The notes under the pieces are model-generated. The model did not search any database. It saw only the letters and a list, made by a program, of their open reading frames with translations, and was not told the origin of the DNA. A program made the position numbers and the translations under genes. Shown here piece after piece: positions 16,646-24,982 of a stretch of 64,000 nt of DNA. Each line of letters starts with the position of its first letter. Position 1 is the first letter of the stretch. The DNA is from Luteipulveratus mongoliensis (GTDB taxonomy: Bacteria; Actinomycetota; Actinomycetes; Actinomycetales; Dermatophilaceae): positions 4,650,001 through 4,714,000 of the forward strand of contig NZ_CP011112.1 in NCBI RefSeq assembly GCF_001190945.1, written 5' to 3'.

Positions 16646-17601
16646 GCGTTCTCCTTGGAATCTGTCTGTGCCAGCGCACGTACGACGCGTGATGGCGATG
16701 GTCGCCCGAGCTGGGTGGCCATCCAGGTGCTCGTCTCCACGAGTGTGCTCAGGTTGACACCTGTCTCGATGCCTAGTCCTTCACAAGCCCATACGAGGTC
16801 CTCGGTCGCGAGGTTCCCCGTTGCGCTCTTGGCATAGGGGCAGCCGCCGAGGCCACCCGTCGAGGCGTCGACGACGGTGATGCCCTGCTGGAGCGCGGCG
16901 ATCGTGTTAGAGAGGGCTTGACCGTAGGTGTCATGGAAGTGGACGGCAGTCGACTCCACACCAATTCCCTTGTCCTGCAACGCATCCAGCAGGCGCACGA
17001 CGTGGCCGGCTGTGCCGACACCGATCGTGTCGCCGATGCTGAGCTGGTCACAACCCAGGTCCATCAGCCGCTTGCTCACGTCCACCACCTGCTCCACCGG
17101 GACTTCCCCCTCCCAGGGGTCACCGAAGCACATCGACACGTACGCCCGCACCCACATTCCGGCCTCGCGCGCACGCTCGACCACCGGCGTGAACATCGCG
17201 ATGGACTCCTCGACGGACCGGTTGAGGTTCTTGCGCGCGAACGTCTCCGTCGCGGAGCCGAAGATCGCGATGGCACCGACCCCTGCAGCCAAGGCGTTGT
17301 CCAGCCCGCGCTCGTTGGGCACCAGAACCGGGCGGCGTACGCCGGTGCCCGCCTCTCCCAGCTGCTCCAGCAGGGCGGGCGCGTCGGCCAGCTGCGGGAT
17401 CCAGGACGGTGGGACGAAGGAGGTGGTCTCGACGGTCTCCAGACCAGAGGCGAGGAGCCGGCGTACGAACTCGGCCTTGACCTCAGTGGGCACCACCGCC
17501 TTCTCGTTCTGCAGGCCGTCGCGCGCACCGACCTCGTAGATCGTGATGCGTTCGGGCAGACCATCCATCGACACCGTTGTCGGCAAGCTCATGCCGCCCA
17601 T
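16642..17601 (-). CDS. Hydroxymethylglutaryl-CoA lyase
   Basis: A TIM-barrel lyase of about 319 aa that splits HMG-CoA into acetyl-CoA and acetoacetate in leucine degradation. EVGARDGLQNEK, ETTSFVPPSWIPQLADA, VPNERGLDNALAAG, the metal-binding HFHDTYGQALSN and the catalytic-cysteine loop GGLGGCPYAKSATGN are diagnostic. The ATG at 17601 is preceded by GAGGG and by CACGGT plus 6 nt; an ATG at 17592 is possible. It forms an operon with the M13 peptidase, a pairing with no clear functional logic. No other leucine-degradation genes are nearby. Confidence 0.92.
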   Translation of the reverse strand: MGGMSLPTTVSMDGLPERITIYEVGARDGLQNEKAVVPTEVKAEFVRRLLASGLETVETTSFVPPSWIPQLADAPALLEQLGEAGTGVRRPVLVPNERGLDNALAAGVGAIAIFGSATETFARKNLNRSVEESIAMFTPVVERAREAGMWVRAYVSMCFGDPWEGEVPVEQVVDVSKRLMDLGCDQLSIGDTIGVGTAGHVVRLLDALQDKGIGVESTAVHFHDTYGQALSNTIAALQQGITVVDASTGGLGGCPYAKSATGNLATEDLVWACEGLGIETGVNLSTLVETSTWMATQLGRPSPSRVVRALAQTDSKENA

Positions 17602-17716
17602 CGTCGCACCGTGCCCTCGGGCCGATGCCGCTGGTCGAGTAGGCGAGGGCCGTGCGGGAAGAGAAGGAGGGCGCTGGCGGTTACGCTCCTTGGCGTCGAG
17701 ACCACAGGGAGCGTGC

Positions 17717-19360
17717 ATGCCGGACGGACCACTGATCGTCCAGAGCGACAAGACGGTGCTGCTGGAGGTCGATCACCCGCAGGCTGAGGAAGCCCGTCGC
17801 GCGATCGCGCCGTTCGCCGAGCTGGAGCGTGCGCCCGAGCACGTGCACACCTACCGCGTCACTCCCCTGGGCCTGTGGAACGCCCGCGCCGCCGGCCATG
17901 ACGCCGAGCAGTGTGTCGACGCGCTGATCCGCTACTCCCGCTACCCGGTGCCGCATGCGCTGCTGGTCGACGTGGCCGAGACGATGGACCGCTACGGCCG
18001 ACTGCGCCTGGAGAAGGACGGCGACCGACTCACCCTCGTGACCACCGATAAGCCGGTGCTCGAGGAGATCCTGCGGCACAAGAAGATCCAGCCCCTCGTC
18101 GGCGACCGCCTGGACGACTACACGGTCGTCGTGCACAACTCCGAGCGCGGCGCCATCAAGCAGCAGCTCATCAAGGTCGGCTGGCCGGCCGAGGACATGG
18201 CCGGATACGTCGACGGCGAGGCGCACGAGATCGAGCTCGCCCAGGACAACTGGTCGCTGCGGCCCTACCAGCAGCAGGCCGTCGACGGCTTCTGGCACGG
18301 CGGCTCGGGCGTCGTCGTCCTCCCCTGCGGCGCGGGCAAGACACTCGTTGGCGCGGCCGCGATGGCCAAGGCGAGCGCCACCACGCTCATCCTCGTCACC
18401 AACACGGTCAGCGCCCGGCAGTGGCGCGACGAGCTCCTGGCGCGGACGAGCCTGACGGAGGAGGAGATCGGCGAGTACAGCGGTGCCCGCAAGGAGATCC
18501 GCCCGGTCACGATCGCGACCTACCAGGTGCTCACCGTGAAGCGGAAAGGCATCTATCCGCACCTCGACCTGCTCGATGCGCGCGACTGGGGTCTGGTCGT
18601 GTACGACGAGGTGCACCTGCTCCCCGCGCCAATCTTTCGCATGACGGCCGACCTCCAGGCGCGGCGTCGCCTGGGTCTCACCGCGACGCTGGTCCGCGAG
18701 GACGGCCGGGAGTCGGACGTCTTCAGCCTCATCGGGCCGAAGCGGTTCGACGCGCCGTGGAAGGACATCGAGGCGCAGGGTTACATCGCGCCCGCCGACT
18801 GTGTCGAGGTGCGCGTGACTCTCAACGAGACTGACCGAATGGCTTATGCCACAACGGAACCCGAGGAGCGCTACCGCTTCGCGTCCTGCGCGACGGTCAA
18901 GGATCCGGTCGTCGAGCAGCTCGTCGCCAAGCACCGCGGTGAGCCGACGCTCGTCATCGGTCAGTACCTCGATCAGCTGGAGACGTTGGCCAACCGCCTT
19001 GACGCCGACATCATCACGGGCGAGACATCCGTGACCGTGCGACAGAAGCTGTACCAGCAGTTCCGCGAGGGCGAGATCTCCACGCTCGTGGTGTCCAAGG
19101 TCGCGAACTTCTCGATCGACCTGCCCGAGGCGTCGGTCGCGATCCAGGTGTCCGGCACGTTCGGCTCACGCCAGGAAGAGGCTCAGCGTCTCGGTCGGGT
19201 GCTGCGGCCCAAGGGCGACGGACGGACCGCGCACTTCTACACCGTCGTCGCGCGCGACACCGTCGATGCGGACTTCGCCGCGCACCGGCAGCGCTTCCTC
19301 GCCGAGCAGGGTTACGCGTACCGCATCGTCGACGCGGACGATCTCCCGACGCTCGCCTGA
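17717..19360 (+). CDS. DNA repair helicase XPB
   Basis: A 547-aa superfamily 2 helicase with 3'-5' unwinding activity expected. The N-terminal damage-recognition-like domain (YRVTPLGLWNARAAG) is followed by the Q-motif region WSLRPYQQQAVDGFW, Walker A (LPCGAGKTLVGAAAM), the DEVH box (YDEVHLLPAP), the RED motif (LVREDGRESDVF), GETSV and motif VI (QEEAQRLGRVLRPKG). AGGGAG lies before the ATG. Bacterial XPB is presumed to act in nucleotide excision repair. Its usual partner is the gene at 11682. Convergent with the MFS gene, stops 4 bp apart. Confidence 0.95.
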   Translation: MPDGPLIVQSDKTVLLEVDHPQAEEARRAIAPFAELERAPEHVHTYRVTPLGLWNARAAGHDAEQCVDALIRYSRYPVPHALLVDVAETMDRYGRLRLEKDGDRLTLVTTDKPVLEEILRHKKIQPLVGDRLDDYTVVVHNSERGAIKQQLIKVGWPAEDMAGYVDGEAHEIELAQDNWSLRPYQQQAVDGFWHGGSGVVVLPCGAGKTLVGAAAMAKASATTLILVTNTVSARQWRDELLARTSLTEEEIGEYSGARKEIRPVTIATYQVLTVKRKGIYPHLDLLDARDWGLVVYDEVHLLPAPIFRMTADLQARRRLGLTATLVREDGRESDVFSLIGPKRFDAPWKDIEAQGYIAPADCVEVRVTLNETDRMAYATTEPEERYRFASCATVKDPVVEQLVAKHRGEPTLVIGQYLDQLETLANRLDADIITGETSVTVRQKLYQQFREGEISTLVVSKVANFSIDLPEASVAIQVSGTFGSRQEEAQRLGRVLRPKGDGRTAHFYTVVARDTVDADFAAHRQRFLAEQGYAYRIVDADDLPTLA

Positions 19361-19364
19361 ACGT

Positions 19365-20822
19365 TCATCGCCTCGTCGAAAGGGCGGTCTCTCTAGCCGC
19401 AGCCGGAGCGCTCGGGTGGGAACCACGAGCCAGTACGCCCGTGAGTGCAGCCATCGCGATCACAAGGGCGACGCTGATCCAGGCTGCGATCTCGGCGGCC
19501 GACGCGTAGTCGGTGGCGCCCGACGGATGGTCGCCGAGCACGCTGAAGAACACGGATCCGACGACAGCCAGTCCCGCTGAGCCGGCGAACTGCTGAGTGG
19601 TGTTCAGCGTCCCGGAGGCGATCCCGGCCTGTCGGGGCTGCACACCTGAAAGAGTCGCGCCGATGAGCGCCGGAAGGATCAGGGTGTTGCCCAGCCCCAT
19701 GAGCGCAAGTGCCGCAGCAAGCCACGGGACGCCGATGTCTCCGCCCTGCACCTGGAGCATCGCAGCCAGCAGAACGGTCGCGACGAGATCGACGGCGCAA
19801 CCGAGCAGAATGACCCTCGTCGCGCCGTAGGAGACGATCAGACGCTTTCCGACGAGTGGTGCCACGACTCCCGCGAGCGCCATCGGCGCAAACGTCAGCC
19901 CAGCCCGCAGCGGCGTGAGCCCGAGTCCGTTCTGGAGCAGCAGACTGACCACGAAGATGCTGCTGGTGAAGTACGCCATGAAGGCGACGCTGATGGCCAG
20001 GCCCGCGCTGAACGTACGGACCCCGAACAGCGAGAGGTCCAGCAGCGGCGCACCACCACGCGCGAGCAACCGGCGCTCGTACGACAACGTGAGCAGGGCC
20101 GCAGGGACTGAGGCCACCAGCATGATCCAGCACCAGGTCGGCCAGCCTTCCCCACGGCCGAGCACGAGCGGTACCAGGGCGAGCGCCAGCGAGCCCGAGA
20201 CACCCACGACACCGACAGGGTCCAAGGTGGCGTCCCGGACGATCGCCGCCGGCGGTAGCACCCGTGCGGCCAAGGACAGGACCGCAAGCCCGACCGGGAG
20301 GTTGAGCAGGAAGATCACCCGCCAGCCCAGGCCGAGCACATCAGCGTCCAGCAACAGCCCACCGAGGACTTGCCCGAACACGCCACTGACTGCGGCCGTG
20401 ACCCCGAACCAGGCCAACGCCTTGGGTCGCTCCGCCGCCGTGAAGCTGCTCATGATGAGAGCCAAGATCTGCGGCACCATCATCGCCGCAGCCAGCCCTT
20501 GAACGAGCCGTGCGGCGACCAGCTCACTCGGAGTCTGCGCAATGCCGCACAAGACCGAGGCGGCCGTGAAGGCCGTCATGCCGAGCAGGAACATCCGGCG
20601 GTGGCTGAACAGGTCGCCCAGACGTCCCCCGGTGACCAGGCCAGCGGCATAGGCGAACGCATATCCACCGACAACCAGCTCCAGCGCCACCTGTCCGGCT
20701 CGCAGGTCGTGCTGCAGCGACGGGATGGCGACATTGACCACGTTGAGATCGAAGCCGTACATGAACATCGCAGCGAGGACGACCGGCAGCAGCAGCCGAT
20801 GGCGGGTTTCCGAGGGCGACAT
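19365..20822 (-). CDS. MFS transporter, DHA2 (14-TM) drug efflux family
   Basis: A 485-aa permease with about 14 hydrophobic segments. Near the start LAAMFMYGFDLNVVNVAIPSLQHDL carries the D-x-x-V-V-N-V-A-I-P motif of DHA2 exporters, and GGRLGDLFSHRRMFLLG is motif A. AGGAGAG lies 6 nt before the ATG at 20822, so longer frames running through the operator are rejected. It is divergent from an ArsR-type regulator with a 36-bp palindrome between, so the regulator very probably controls it. Substrate unknown. Confidence 0.9.
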   Translation of the reverse strand: MSPSETRHRLLLPVVLAAMFMYGFDLNVVNVAIPSLQHDLRAGQVALELVVGGYAFAYAAGLVTGGRLGDLFSHRRMFLLGMTAFTAASVLCGIAQTPSELVAARLVQGLAAAMMVPQILALIMSSFTAAERPKALAWFGVTAAVSGVFGQVLGGLLLDADVLGLGWRVIFLLNLPVGLAVLSLAARVLPPAAIVRDATLDPVGVVGVSGSLALALVPLVLGRGEGWPTWCWIMLVASVPAALLTLSYERRLLARGGAPLLDLSLFGVRTFSAGLAISVAFMAYFTSSIFVVSLLLQNGLGLTPLRAGLTFAPMALAGVVAPLVGKRLIVSYGATRVILLGCAVDLVATVLLAAMLQVQGGDIGVPWLAAALALMGLGNTLILPALIGATLSGVQPRQAGIASGTLNTTQQFAGSAGLAVVGSVFFSVLGDHPSGATDYASAAEIAAWISVALVIAMAALTGVLARGSHPSAPAAARETALSTRR

Positions 20823-20839
20823 GGATCTCTCCTGAAGTA

Positions 20840-20875
20840 GTTCGATGATCTTCGACATGTCGAAGATCATCGAAC
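20840..20875. promoter_or_regulatory. 36-bp perfect palindromic operator between the MFS exporter and the ArsR regulator
   Basis: Positions 20840-20857 are the exact reverse complement of 20858-20875, centred on TTCGACATGTCGAA. The core TTCGACAT recurs at 20888-20895 in the regulator promoter. It lies in the exporter's 5' region, just downstream of a minus-strand -10-like TATTGT. Very likely the repressor site. Confidence 0.8.
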
Positions 20876-20887
20876 AATACAAGAAAG

Positions 20888-20917
20888 TTCGACATGGCGG
20901 AAGACTCGATCTACGAT
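20888..20917 (+). promoter_or_regulatory. Promoter of the ArsR-type regulator
   Basis: TTCGAC (20888) and TACGAT (20912) are 18 bp apart and resemble -35/-10 boxes; TACGAT is 6 nt before the GTG at 20924, giving a leaderless mRNA. The -35 box lies in a half-copy of the operator core. Confidence 0.6.
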
Positions 20918-20923
20918 CGATCC

Positions 20924-21247
20924 GTGACAGTGATGACGGATGGGCTCCATCCCGACGTGAGCGAGCTGCAGCTGGCGAGGGTGCTGGCGGCACTCGGCGA
21001 CCAAGGACGTTTGACGACTGTGCAAGCCCTGGCGCGGCTCGGAGAGTCCGACTGCACCAGGCTCCAGGCCGATGCCGGCCTCGACATGAGCCGGTCGACT
21101 TTCTCTCACCACCAGAAGGTGTTGCGCGAAGCAGGCATTCTGCATGCGCGGATTCATGGCTCTCAGCGAATGCTGACGCTGCGCCGTGACGACCTCAACG
21201 CCCGGTTCCCGGGCCTGCTCGACGCCGTGCTCGCCACCCCCGCCTGA
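20924..21247 (+). CDS. ArsR-type transcriptional regulator
   Basis: A 107-aa winged-helix protein. QLARVLAALGDQGRLTTVQALARLGESD is the ArsR dimerisation/first-helix region, and MSRSTFSHHQKVLREAGILHARIHGSQRMLTLRR is the recognition helix and wing. No metal-binding cysteine pair is seen, so an organic inducer is more likely. I chose the GTG at 20924 because a -10 hexamer lies 6 nt upstream; an ATG at 20894 would overlap the -35 region. It probably represses itself and the divergent DHA2 exporter. Confidence 0.8.
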   Translation: MTVMTDGLHPDVSELQLARVLAALGDQGRLTTVQALARLGESDCTRLQADAGLDMSRSTFSHHQKVLREAGILHARIHGSQRMLTLRRDDLNARFPGLLDAVLATPA

Positions 21248-21279
21248 GCCGGAGCCCTGCGTGGCGCCGTCGGGACAGC

Positions 21280-21316
21280 GGTAGGAAAGTGGTAGCACCG
21301 CCGGTAGCATGACGGT
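21280..21316 (+). promoter_or_regulatory. Promoter/operator of the MazEF-type pair with GGTAG iterations
   Basis: GGTAG occurs at 21280, 21291 and 21303, with GGTA at 21313, spaced 10-12 bp, about one helical turn. TAGCAT (21305-21310) is 6 nt before the antitoxin ATG, so the mRNA looks leaderless. The iterated motif is a plausible binding site for the antitoxin (inference). Confidence 0.5.
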
Positions 21317-21544
21317 ATGAAGCTGAGCGTGAGCCTCCCGGACCCTGACGTCGAGTTCCTCGACGCGTTCGCGCGAGAACGCGCTGAGACTCGCTCTGCC
21401 GCGCTACTCCAGGCCGTGCGCCTCCTGCGCGCCCGCGAGCTCGAGGGGGCGTACGAAGAGGCGTTCGGCGAGTGGCACGACTCGGGTGAGCGCGAGCTGT
21501 GGGCCGCAGCGACGGAGGACGGCCTGGATGATCCTGCGCGGTGA
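21317..21544 (+). CDS. Antitoxin of a MazF-type toxin-antitoxin pair
   Basis: A 75-aa protein. The N-terminal MKLSVSLPDPDVEFLDAFARER fits a ribbon-helix-helix (CopG/MazE-like) strand and helix, followed by a helix-rich acidic C-terminus (EEAFGEWHDSGERELWAAATEDGL) that would wrap the toxin. Its last 17 bp overlap the toxin gene, so translation is coupled. Expected to autoregulate through the upstream GGTAG iterations. Confidence 0.8.
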   Translation: MKLSVSLPDPDVEFLDAFARERAETRSAALLQAVRLLRARELEGAYEEAFGEWHDSGERELWAAATEDGLDDPAR

Positions 21545-21878
21545 GGTCTGGCTCGCGGATCTGGATCCACACCGAGGATCTGACGCAGCCAAGCAGCGCC
21601 CCGTCGTGATCGTGAGCAACGACGGCGCGAATGCCGCCGCGAGCCGTCTTGAGACCGGGGTTGTCACGGTCGTACCAGTGACCTCCAACGTGGCCCGCGT
21701 CCTGCCCTTTCAGGTCGCGCTGACACCGCCGGACTCGGGTCTACGGCGCGAGTCCAAGGCGCAGGCCGAGCAGGTTCGCTCGATCGACGTCGGGCGACTC
21801 GGCAGTCGGCTCGGACGGCTCAGCCCCACAGCGCTGTGGCAGGTGGACGAGGCGTTGCGCCTCCACCTCGCGCTCTGA
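21528..21878 (+). CDS. MazF/PemK family toxin, mRNA interferase
   Basis: A 116-aa toxin. MILRGEVWLADLDPHRGSDAAKQRPVVIVSND is the MazF start with the catalytic Arg in the KQRPVVIV strand, and VVPVTSNVARVLPFQVAL holds the catalytic Ser/Thr region. The sequence ESKAQAEQVRSIDVGRLG is the usual C-terminal helix lead. The family cleaves single-stranded mRNA at short motifs. GGAGG lies 9 nt before the ATG. Both genes are intact. Confidence 0.93.
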   Translation: MILRGEVWLADLDPHRGSDAAKQRPVVIVSNDGANAAASRLETGVVTVVPVTSNVARVLPFQVALTPPDSGLRRESKAQAEQVRSIDVGRLGSRLGRLSPTALWQVDEALRLHLAL

Positions 21879-21889
21879 TCAGCGAGGGC

Positions 21890-22534
21890 TCAGCCGCGCA
21901 GGAACGCCAGCACGGCGACCACGCGGCGGTGCTGGCTGCTGTCGCCGCCGAGGCCGAGCTTGGCGAAGATCCGCTGCGTGTGCTTCTCGACGGCGCCCTC
22001 GGTGACCACCAGCTGCGCCGCCACGGCCTGGTTGGTCAGCCCCTGCGCCATCAGCTCCATGACCTCTCGCTCGCGCGGCGTCAGCGTCGCCACGGGGTCA
22101 GGGCTGCGGCGACGGGTCATCAGCTGCGCCACGACCTGAGGGTCGAGCACGGTCCCGCCGGATGCGACGGACTCGACATTGGCGAGGAAGGCGTCGATCT
22201 CAGCGACGCGGTCCTTGAGGAGGTAGCCGACGCCACCGTTGCCGCTGGCCAGGAGCTCATCGGCGTAGGACTCCACGACGTACTGCGACAGCACCAGGAT
22301 CGGTGCCTCCGGCCACGCCTTGCGGATCTCCACACAAGCGCGGAGCCCCTCGTCGGTCTGCGACGGCGGCATCCGCACGTCCGCGATGACGATGTCCGGC
22401 CGCTCACGCAGCGCGGCCTCGACCAGCGACGGACCGTCAGCGACGCCGGCCACGACCTCGTGACCGGCATCGCCCAGGATCAGCTGAAGGCCTTCACGCA
22501 GGAGGAGCGAGTCATCGGCGACCACCACGCGCAT
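21890..22534 (-). CDS. NarL/LuxR-type response regulator
   Basis: A 214-aa regulator: receiver domain (residues 1-120) with VVVADDSLLLREGLQ, phospho-acceptor Asp in DIVIADVRMPP and Lys in GYLLKDRV, then a LuxR-type HTH (TLTPREREVMELMAQGLTNQAVAAQL...VEKHTQRIFAKLGL). The ATG at 22534 begins the canonical MRVVVADD; a longer frame is not family-like. It lies 31 bp downstream of its sensor kinase in the same operon. Target genes are not visible. Confidence 0.92.
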   Translation of the reverse strand: MRVVVADDSLLLREGLQLILGDAGHEVVAGVADGPSLVEAALRERPDIVIADVRMPPSQTDEGLRACVEIRKAWPEAPILVLSQYVVESYADELLASGNGGVGYLLKDRVAEIDAFLANVESVASGGTVLDPQVVAQLMTRRRSPDPVATLTPREREVMELMAQGLTNQAVAAQLVVTEGAVEKHTQRIFAKLGLGGDSSQHRRVVAVLAFLRG

Positions 22535-22565
22535 CGCCCTCGTGTCTCCCCACTGCGGCCGGCGA

Positions 22566-23918
22566 TCACCCCGAGGCGGCTGCTCCAGGGCTCGCCGGGA
22601 TCGTAGCCCCGAGCACGGTGGGACCACCGTCCGGGGAGTCGAGCGTCAACGTGCCATCGACCGAGCGCAGCCGCTGCTCCAGGCCGATGAGACCGTGCCC
22701 CTTCGCGAGGTGAGCGCCGCCGGTGCCGTCGTCGGTCACCAGGATCATCAGGTCGCCGTCCCGCTCGGTCAGCTCGACCGACGCGCTGGTCGCCCCGCTG
22801 TGCTTCGCGACGTTGGCGAGGGCCTCGCTGATGACGTAGTAGGCCGCCTGCTCGATGTGCGGCTCGTAGACACTCGCCCGCTCCGGGATACCCGCCCCCA
22901 CGGTCACCGGCACCAGTCCCCGGGCGGCCGACTCGCGTACGGCCGCGACGAGCCCGCGGTCCACCAGGATCGGTGGCGCGATGCCACGGGACAGCGAGCG
23001 CAGCTCGTTGAGCGCCTCCTGCGTCTGCTCGACGGCGATCCGCAGCTGGGCGGCCTCCTCCGACCCGCCGTCGGTCTTCGCGATGCGGCGCTCCATACGG
23101 GCCAGGTCCATCTTGAGGCGTACGAGCCGCTGCTGCGGGCCGTCGTGGATGTCGCGCTCGAGCCGGCCCAGCTGCTGCGCCTCCGCGCTCCGCCCGGCCG
23201 TACGCCCCTGCTCGAGCTCGTCGATCTCCCGCTCGAGGTAGGCGCGGCCGGACAGCAGCGACTGCGAGATCCCGGCCTGCAGCTGGCTCAGCAGGGCGGT
23301 CACGAGCGGCAGCAGCAGGAGCGCGAGTACGCCGATGATGAGATAGAGGGTCACGGCGCCGGAGTAGGACTCGATCCCGATGATCTCGGGGAAGTCTTTG
23401 TTGTTGGGGATGTCGTAGAGGTAGTGACCCCACACCGGATAGCTGAGCCCGCCGAGGACCAGCGCCCACCAGCCGAGTGTGATCGCGAAGGTCGCGGTCG
23501 ACACCGGGAAGATGACCACCGCCCACACCACGTTGAGCCAGCCCTGGGGGTCGCGCAGCGCCGAGATCGCCCGCCGCAGACCGGACTCGCCCTCGCGCCG
23601 CTCGATCGGGCGCGGCAGCGGCGCTTCCACGCCCATCCAGTGCCGCAGCGTGCGTCGCTCGGTGTGCGCAAGGCCGCGAGCGAGCGCCAGCACGCCGACG
23701 AGCACGAACAGGCCGCCCACGAGGATCAGCAGCGACACCCCGAGGGCCACGCCGATCACGACCAGCACGAAACCGATCAGGTGGGTGGGCCACGAGAACA
23801 GGAGGTACGCGCTCGAGGACAGAGTCCGGCGTACGACTGATCGCCCGGGCGTCCGACGGGAGGGCTCGGGCACGGCTGACGGCGGGAGAGTCTGCTGCAT
23901 GGCGGGTGTCGTGGACAT
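22566..23918 (-). CDS. Sensor histidine kinase with an N-terminal membrane sensor domain
   Basis: A 450-aa HisKA_3-type kinase. Four hydrophobic segments (IGFVLVVIGVALGVSLLILV, a following one, VWAVVIFPVSTATFAITLGW, and AVTLYLIIGVLALLLLPLVT) make up a putative-sensor domain. The phospho-acceptor His lies in LERDIHDGPQQRLVRLKMDL, and the HATPase part has NVAKHSGATSASVEL, VTDDGTGG and GHGLIGLEQRL. TAGCGT plus 7 nt precedes the ATG at 23918, a leaderless start that I prefer over the ATG at 23936. The signal is unknown. Confidence 0.9.
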   Translation of the reverse strand: MSTTPAMQQTLPPSAVPEPSRRTPGRSVVRRTLSSSAYLLFSWPTHLIGFVLVVIGVALGVSLLILVGGLFVLVGVLALARGLAHTERRTLRHWMGVEAPLPRPIERREGESGLRRAISALRDPQGWLNVVWAVVIFPVSTATFAITLGWWALVLGGLSYPVWGHYLYDIPNNKDFPEIIGIESYSGAVTLYLIIGVLALLLLPLVTALLSQLQAGISQSLLSGRAYLEREIDELEQGRTAGRSAEAQQLGRLERDIHDGPQQRLVRLKMDLARMERRIAKTDGGSEEAAQLRIAVEQTQEALNELRSLSRGIAPPILVDRGLVAAVRESAARGLVPVTVGAGIPERASVYEPHIEQAAYYVISEALANVAKHSGATSASVELTERDGDLMILVTDDGTGGAHLAKGHGLIGLEQRLRSVDGTLTLDSPDGGPTVLGATIPASPGAAASG

Positions 23919-23998
23919 GTTCATGACGCTAGGCATCGGTCCACAGCGAACCTATCCCGCGAGCAGGCCACGTCGCTGTCGGGTTAGCCCGACAGTGC

Positions 23999-24562
23999 TC
24001 ATCGCGCGTGGTCGACCTCGAGCACGATGCGGATCCGCTGCCCGATCTGCTCTGCCTGACGAAACCGCATGCGCGAGGACGTGATTCGCCGCGGCAGCAG
24101 GGGCGCTCCCGCACCCAGCGTCACCGGTGTCATGCCCAGGATGATCTCGTCGAGCAGGCCCGCGTCGTCGAGCTGACCGACGAGGTCTCCACCGCCGAGC
24201 ACCCAGATGTTCTTGTCACCGGCCGCCGCCGCGATCTGGTCGTACGCCTCCCGCACGTCTCCCTCGACGAACGTCACGTCGACACCTGGGATTGCCGGCA
24301 GCTCGCGATGGGTGAAGACCCACGCAGGGCGGTCGTCGTAGAACTCGTGCCACTGCGCCGGATTGGCCACCATGTCGTGCCGGTCGAGCATCCACTCGTA
24401 CGTCGTCGCACCCATCACGAGCGGCCCGACGTCGGCGATGAAGACGTCCCAGTAGCCGTCGTCGACGTCGTGCGGGACCTCGAAAAGCCAGTCGAGAGAG
24501 TTGTTTTCGTCGGCGATGAAGCCGTCGAGCGTGCACGCCGTGAAGTATTGGACCTTCGTCAT
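23999..24562 (-). CDS. Dihydrofolate reductase family protein (RibD C-terminal type)
   Basis: A 187-aa protein of the RibD_C/YyaP-YwjB group. VQYFTACTLDGFIADENNSLDWLF, GATTYEWMLDR, WVLGGGDLVGQLDDAGLLDE and MTPVTLGAGAPLLP are family landmarks for NADPH binding. True DHFR or riboflavin function is not implied; members are usually uncharacterised oxidoreductases. Its start overlaps the upstream YjbR-like gene by 4 bp (ATGA). Confidence 0.88.
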   Translation of the reverse strand: MTKVQYFTACTLDGFIADENNSLDWLFEVPHDVDDGYWDVFIADVGPLVMGATTYEWMLDRHDMVANPAQWHEFYDDRPAWVFTHRELPAIPGVDVTFVEGDVREAYDQIAAAAGDKNIWVLGGGDLVGQLDDAGLLDEIILGMTPVTLGAGAPLLPRRITSSRMRFRQAEQIGQRIRIVLEVDHAR

Positions 24563-24921
24563 GACAGCAACGCCTCCGTATCGACCGCGGCCAGGCGGCG
24601 CGCGCCGCCTCGACATCCGTAGGACTCCAGGATCAACTCGGTCAGCTCGCGGCTGTCCAGCTCGCCGAGGACTGCCCACAGCGACACCCGAAAGCGAAAC
24701 GTGTGCACGACCGGGAACGTGTCACGCCGTCCGGACAGCACCTGCGCCGTGTCCATCTCACCGGTCCAGAGCTGCACCAGCTCGCGATCCTGCTCGTCCC
24801 ACCGCAGCCGCGCGAACTGGTGGCGACCGGCGTACCAGGCGGGTGAGCCCTCGTGCGCCTGTCCCAGGACCGCGTCGGGCAGTCGCCTGCACAGCGCGTC
24901 GACATCGTTCCAGCTGGCCAT
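24559..24921 (-). CDS. MmcQ/YjbR family protein
   Basis: A 120-aa protein with the YjbR fold: WNDVDALCRRLPDAVLGQAH at the N-terminus, WYAGRHQFARLRWD in the middle and a C-terminal helix ELTELILESYGCR. The family has a double-wing DNA-binding-like fold; function unknown. TAACGT plus 6 nt precedes the ATG (leaderless pattern). First gene of an operon with the DHFR-like gene. Confidence 0.85.
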   Translation of the reverse strand: MASWNDVDALCRRLPDAVLGQAHEGSPAWYAGRHQFARLRWDEQDRELVQLWTGEMDTAQVLSGRRDTFPVVHTFRFRVSLWAVLGELDSRELTELILESYGCRGGARRLAAVDTEALLS

Positions 24922-24982
24922 GACCCGACGTTAGAACGCGGGTCCGACACCCCACTTGATCGATCTTGCGGTGCTCTCAGAC

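Noticed and set aside
14729-16837. A long open frame (about 700 codons) on the plus strand
   Set aside because: It lies antisense to the M13 peptidase and HMG-CoA lyase genes, has low-complexity Arg/Val/Gln-rich content and no domain, and is a typical high-GC shadow frame.
17630-17690. A third copy of the dispersed GGTCGAGTAG element
   Set aside because: Only the first 10 bp (GGTCGAGTAG) match; the other end is not present, so at most it is a decayed remnant.
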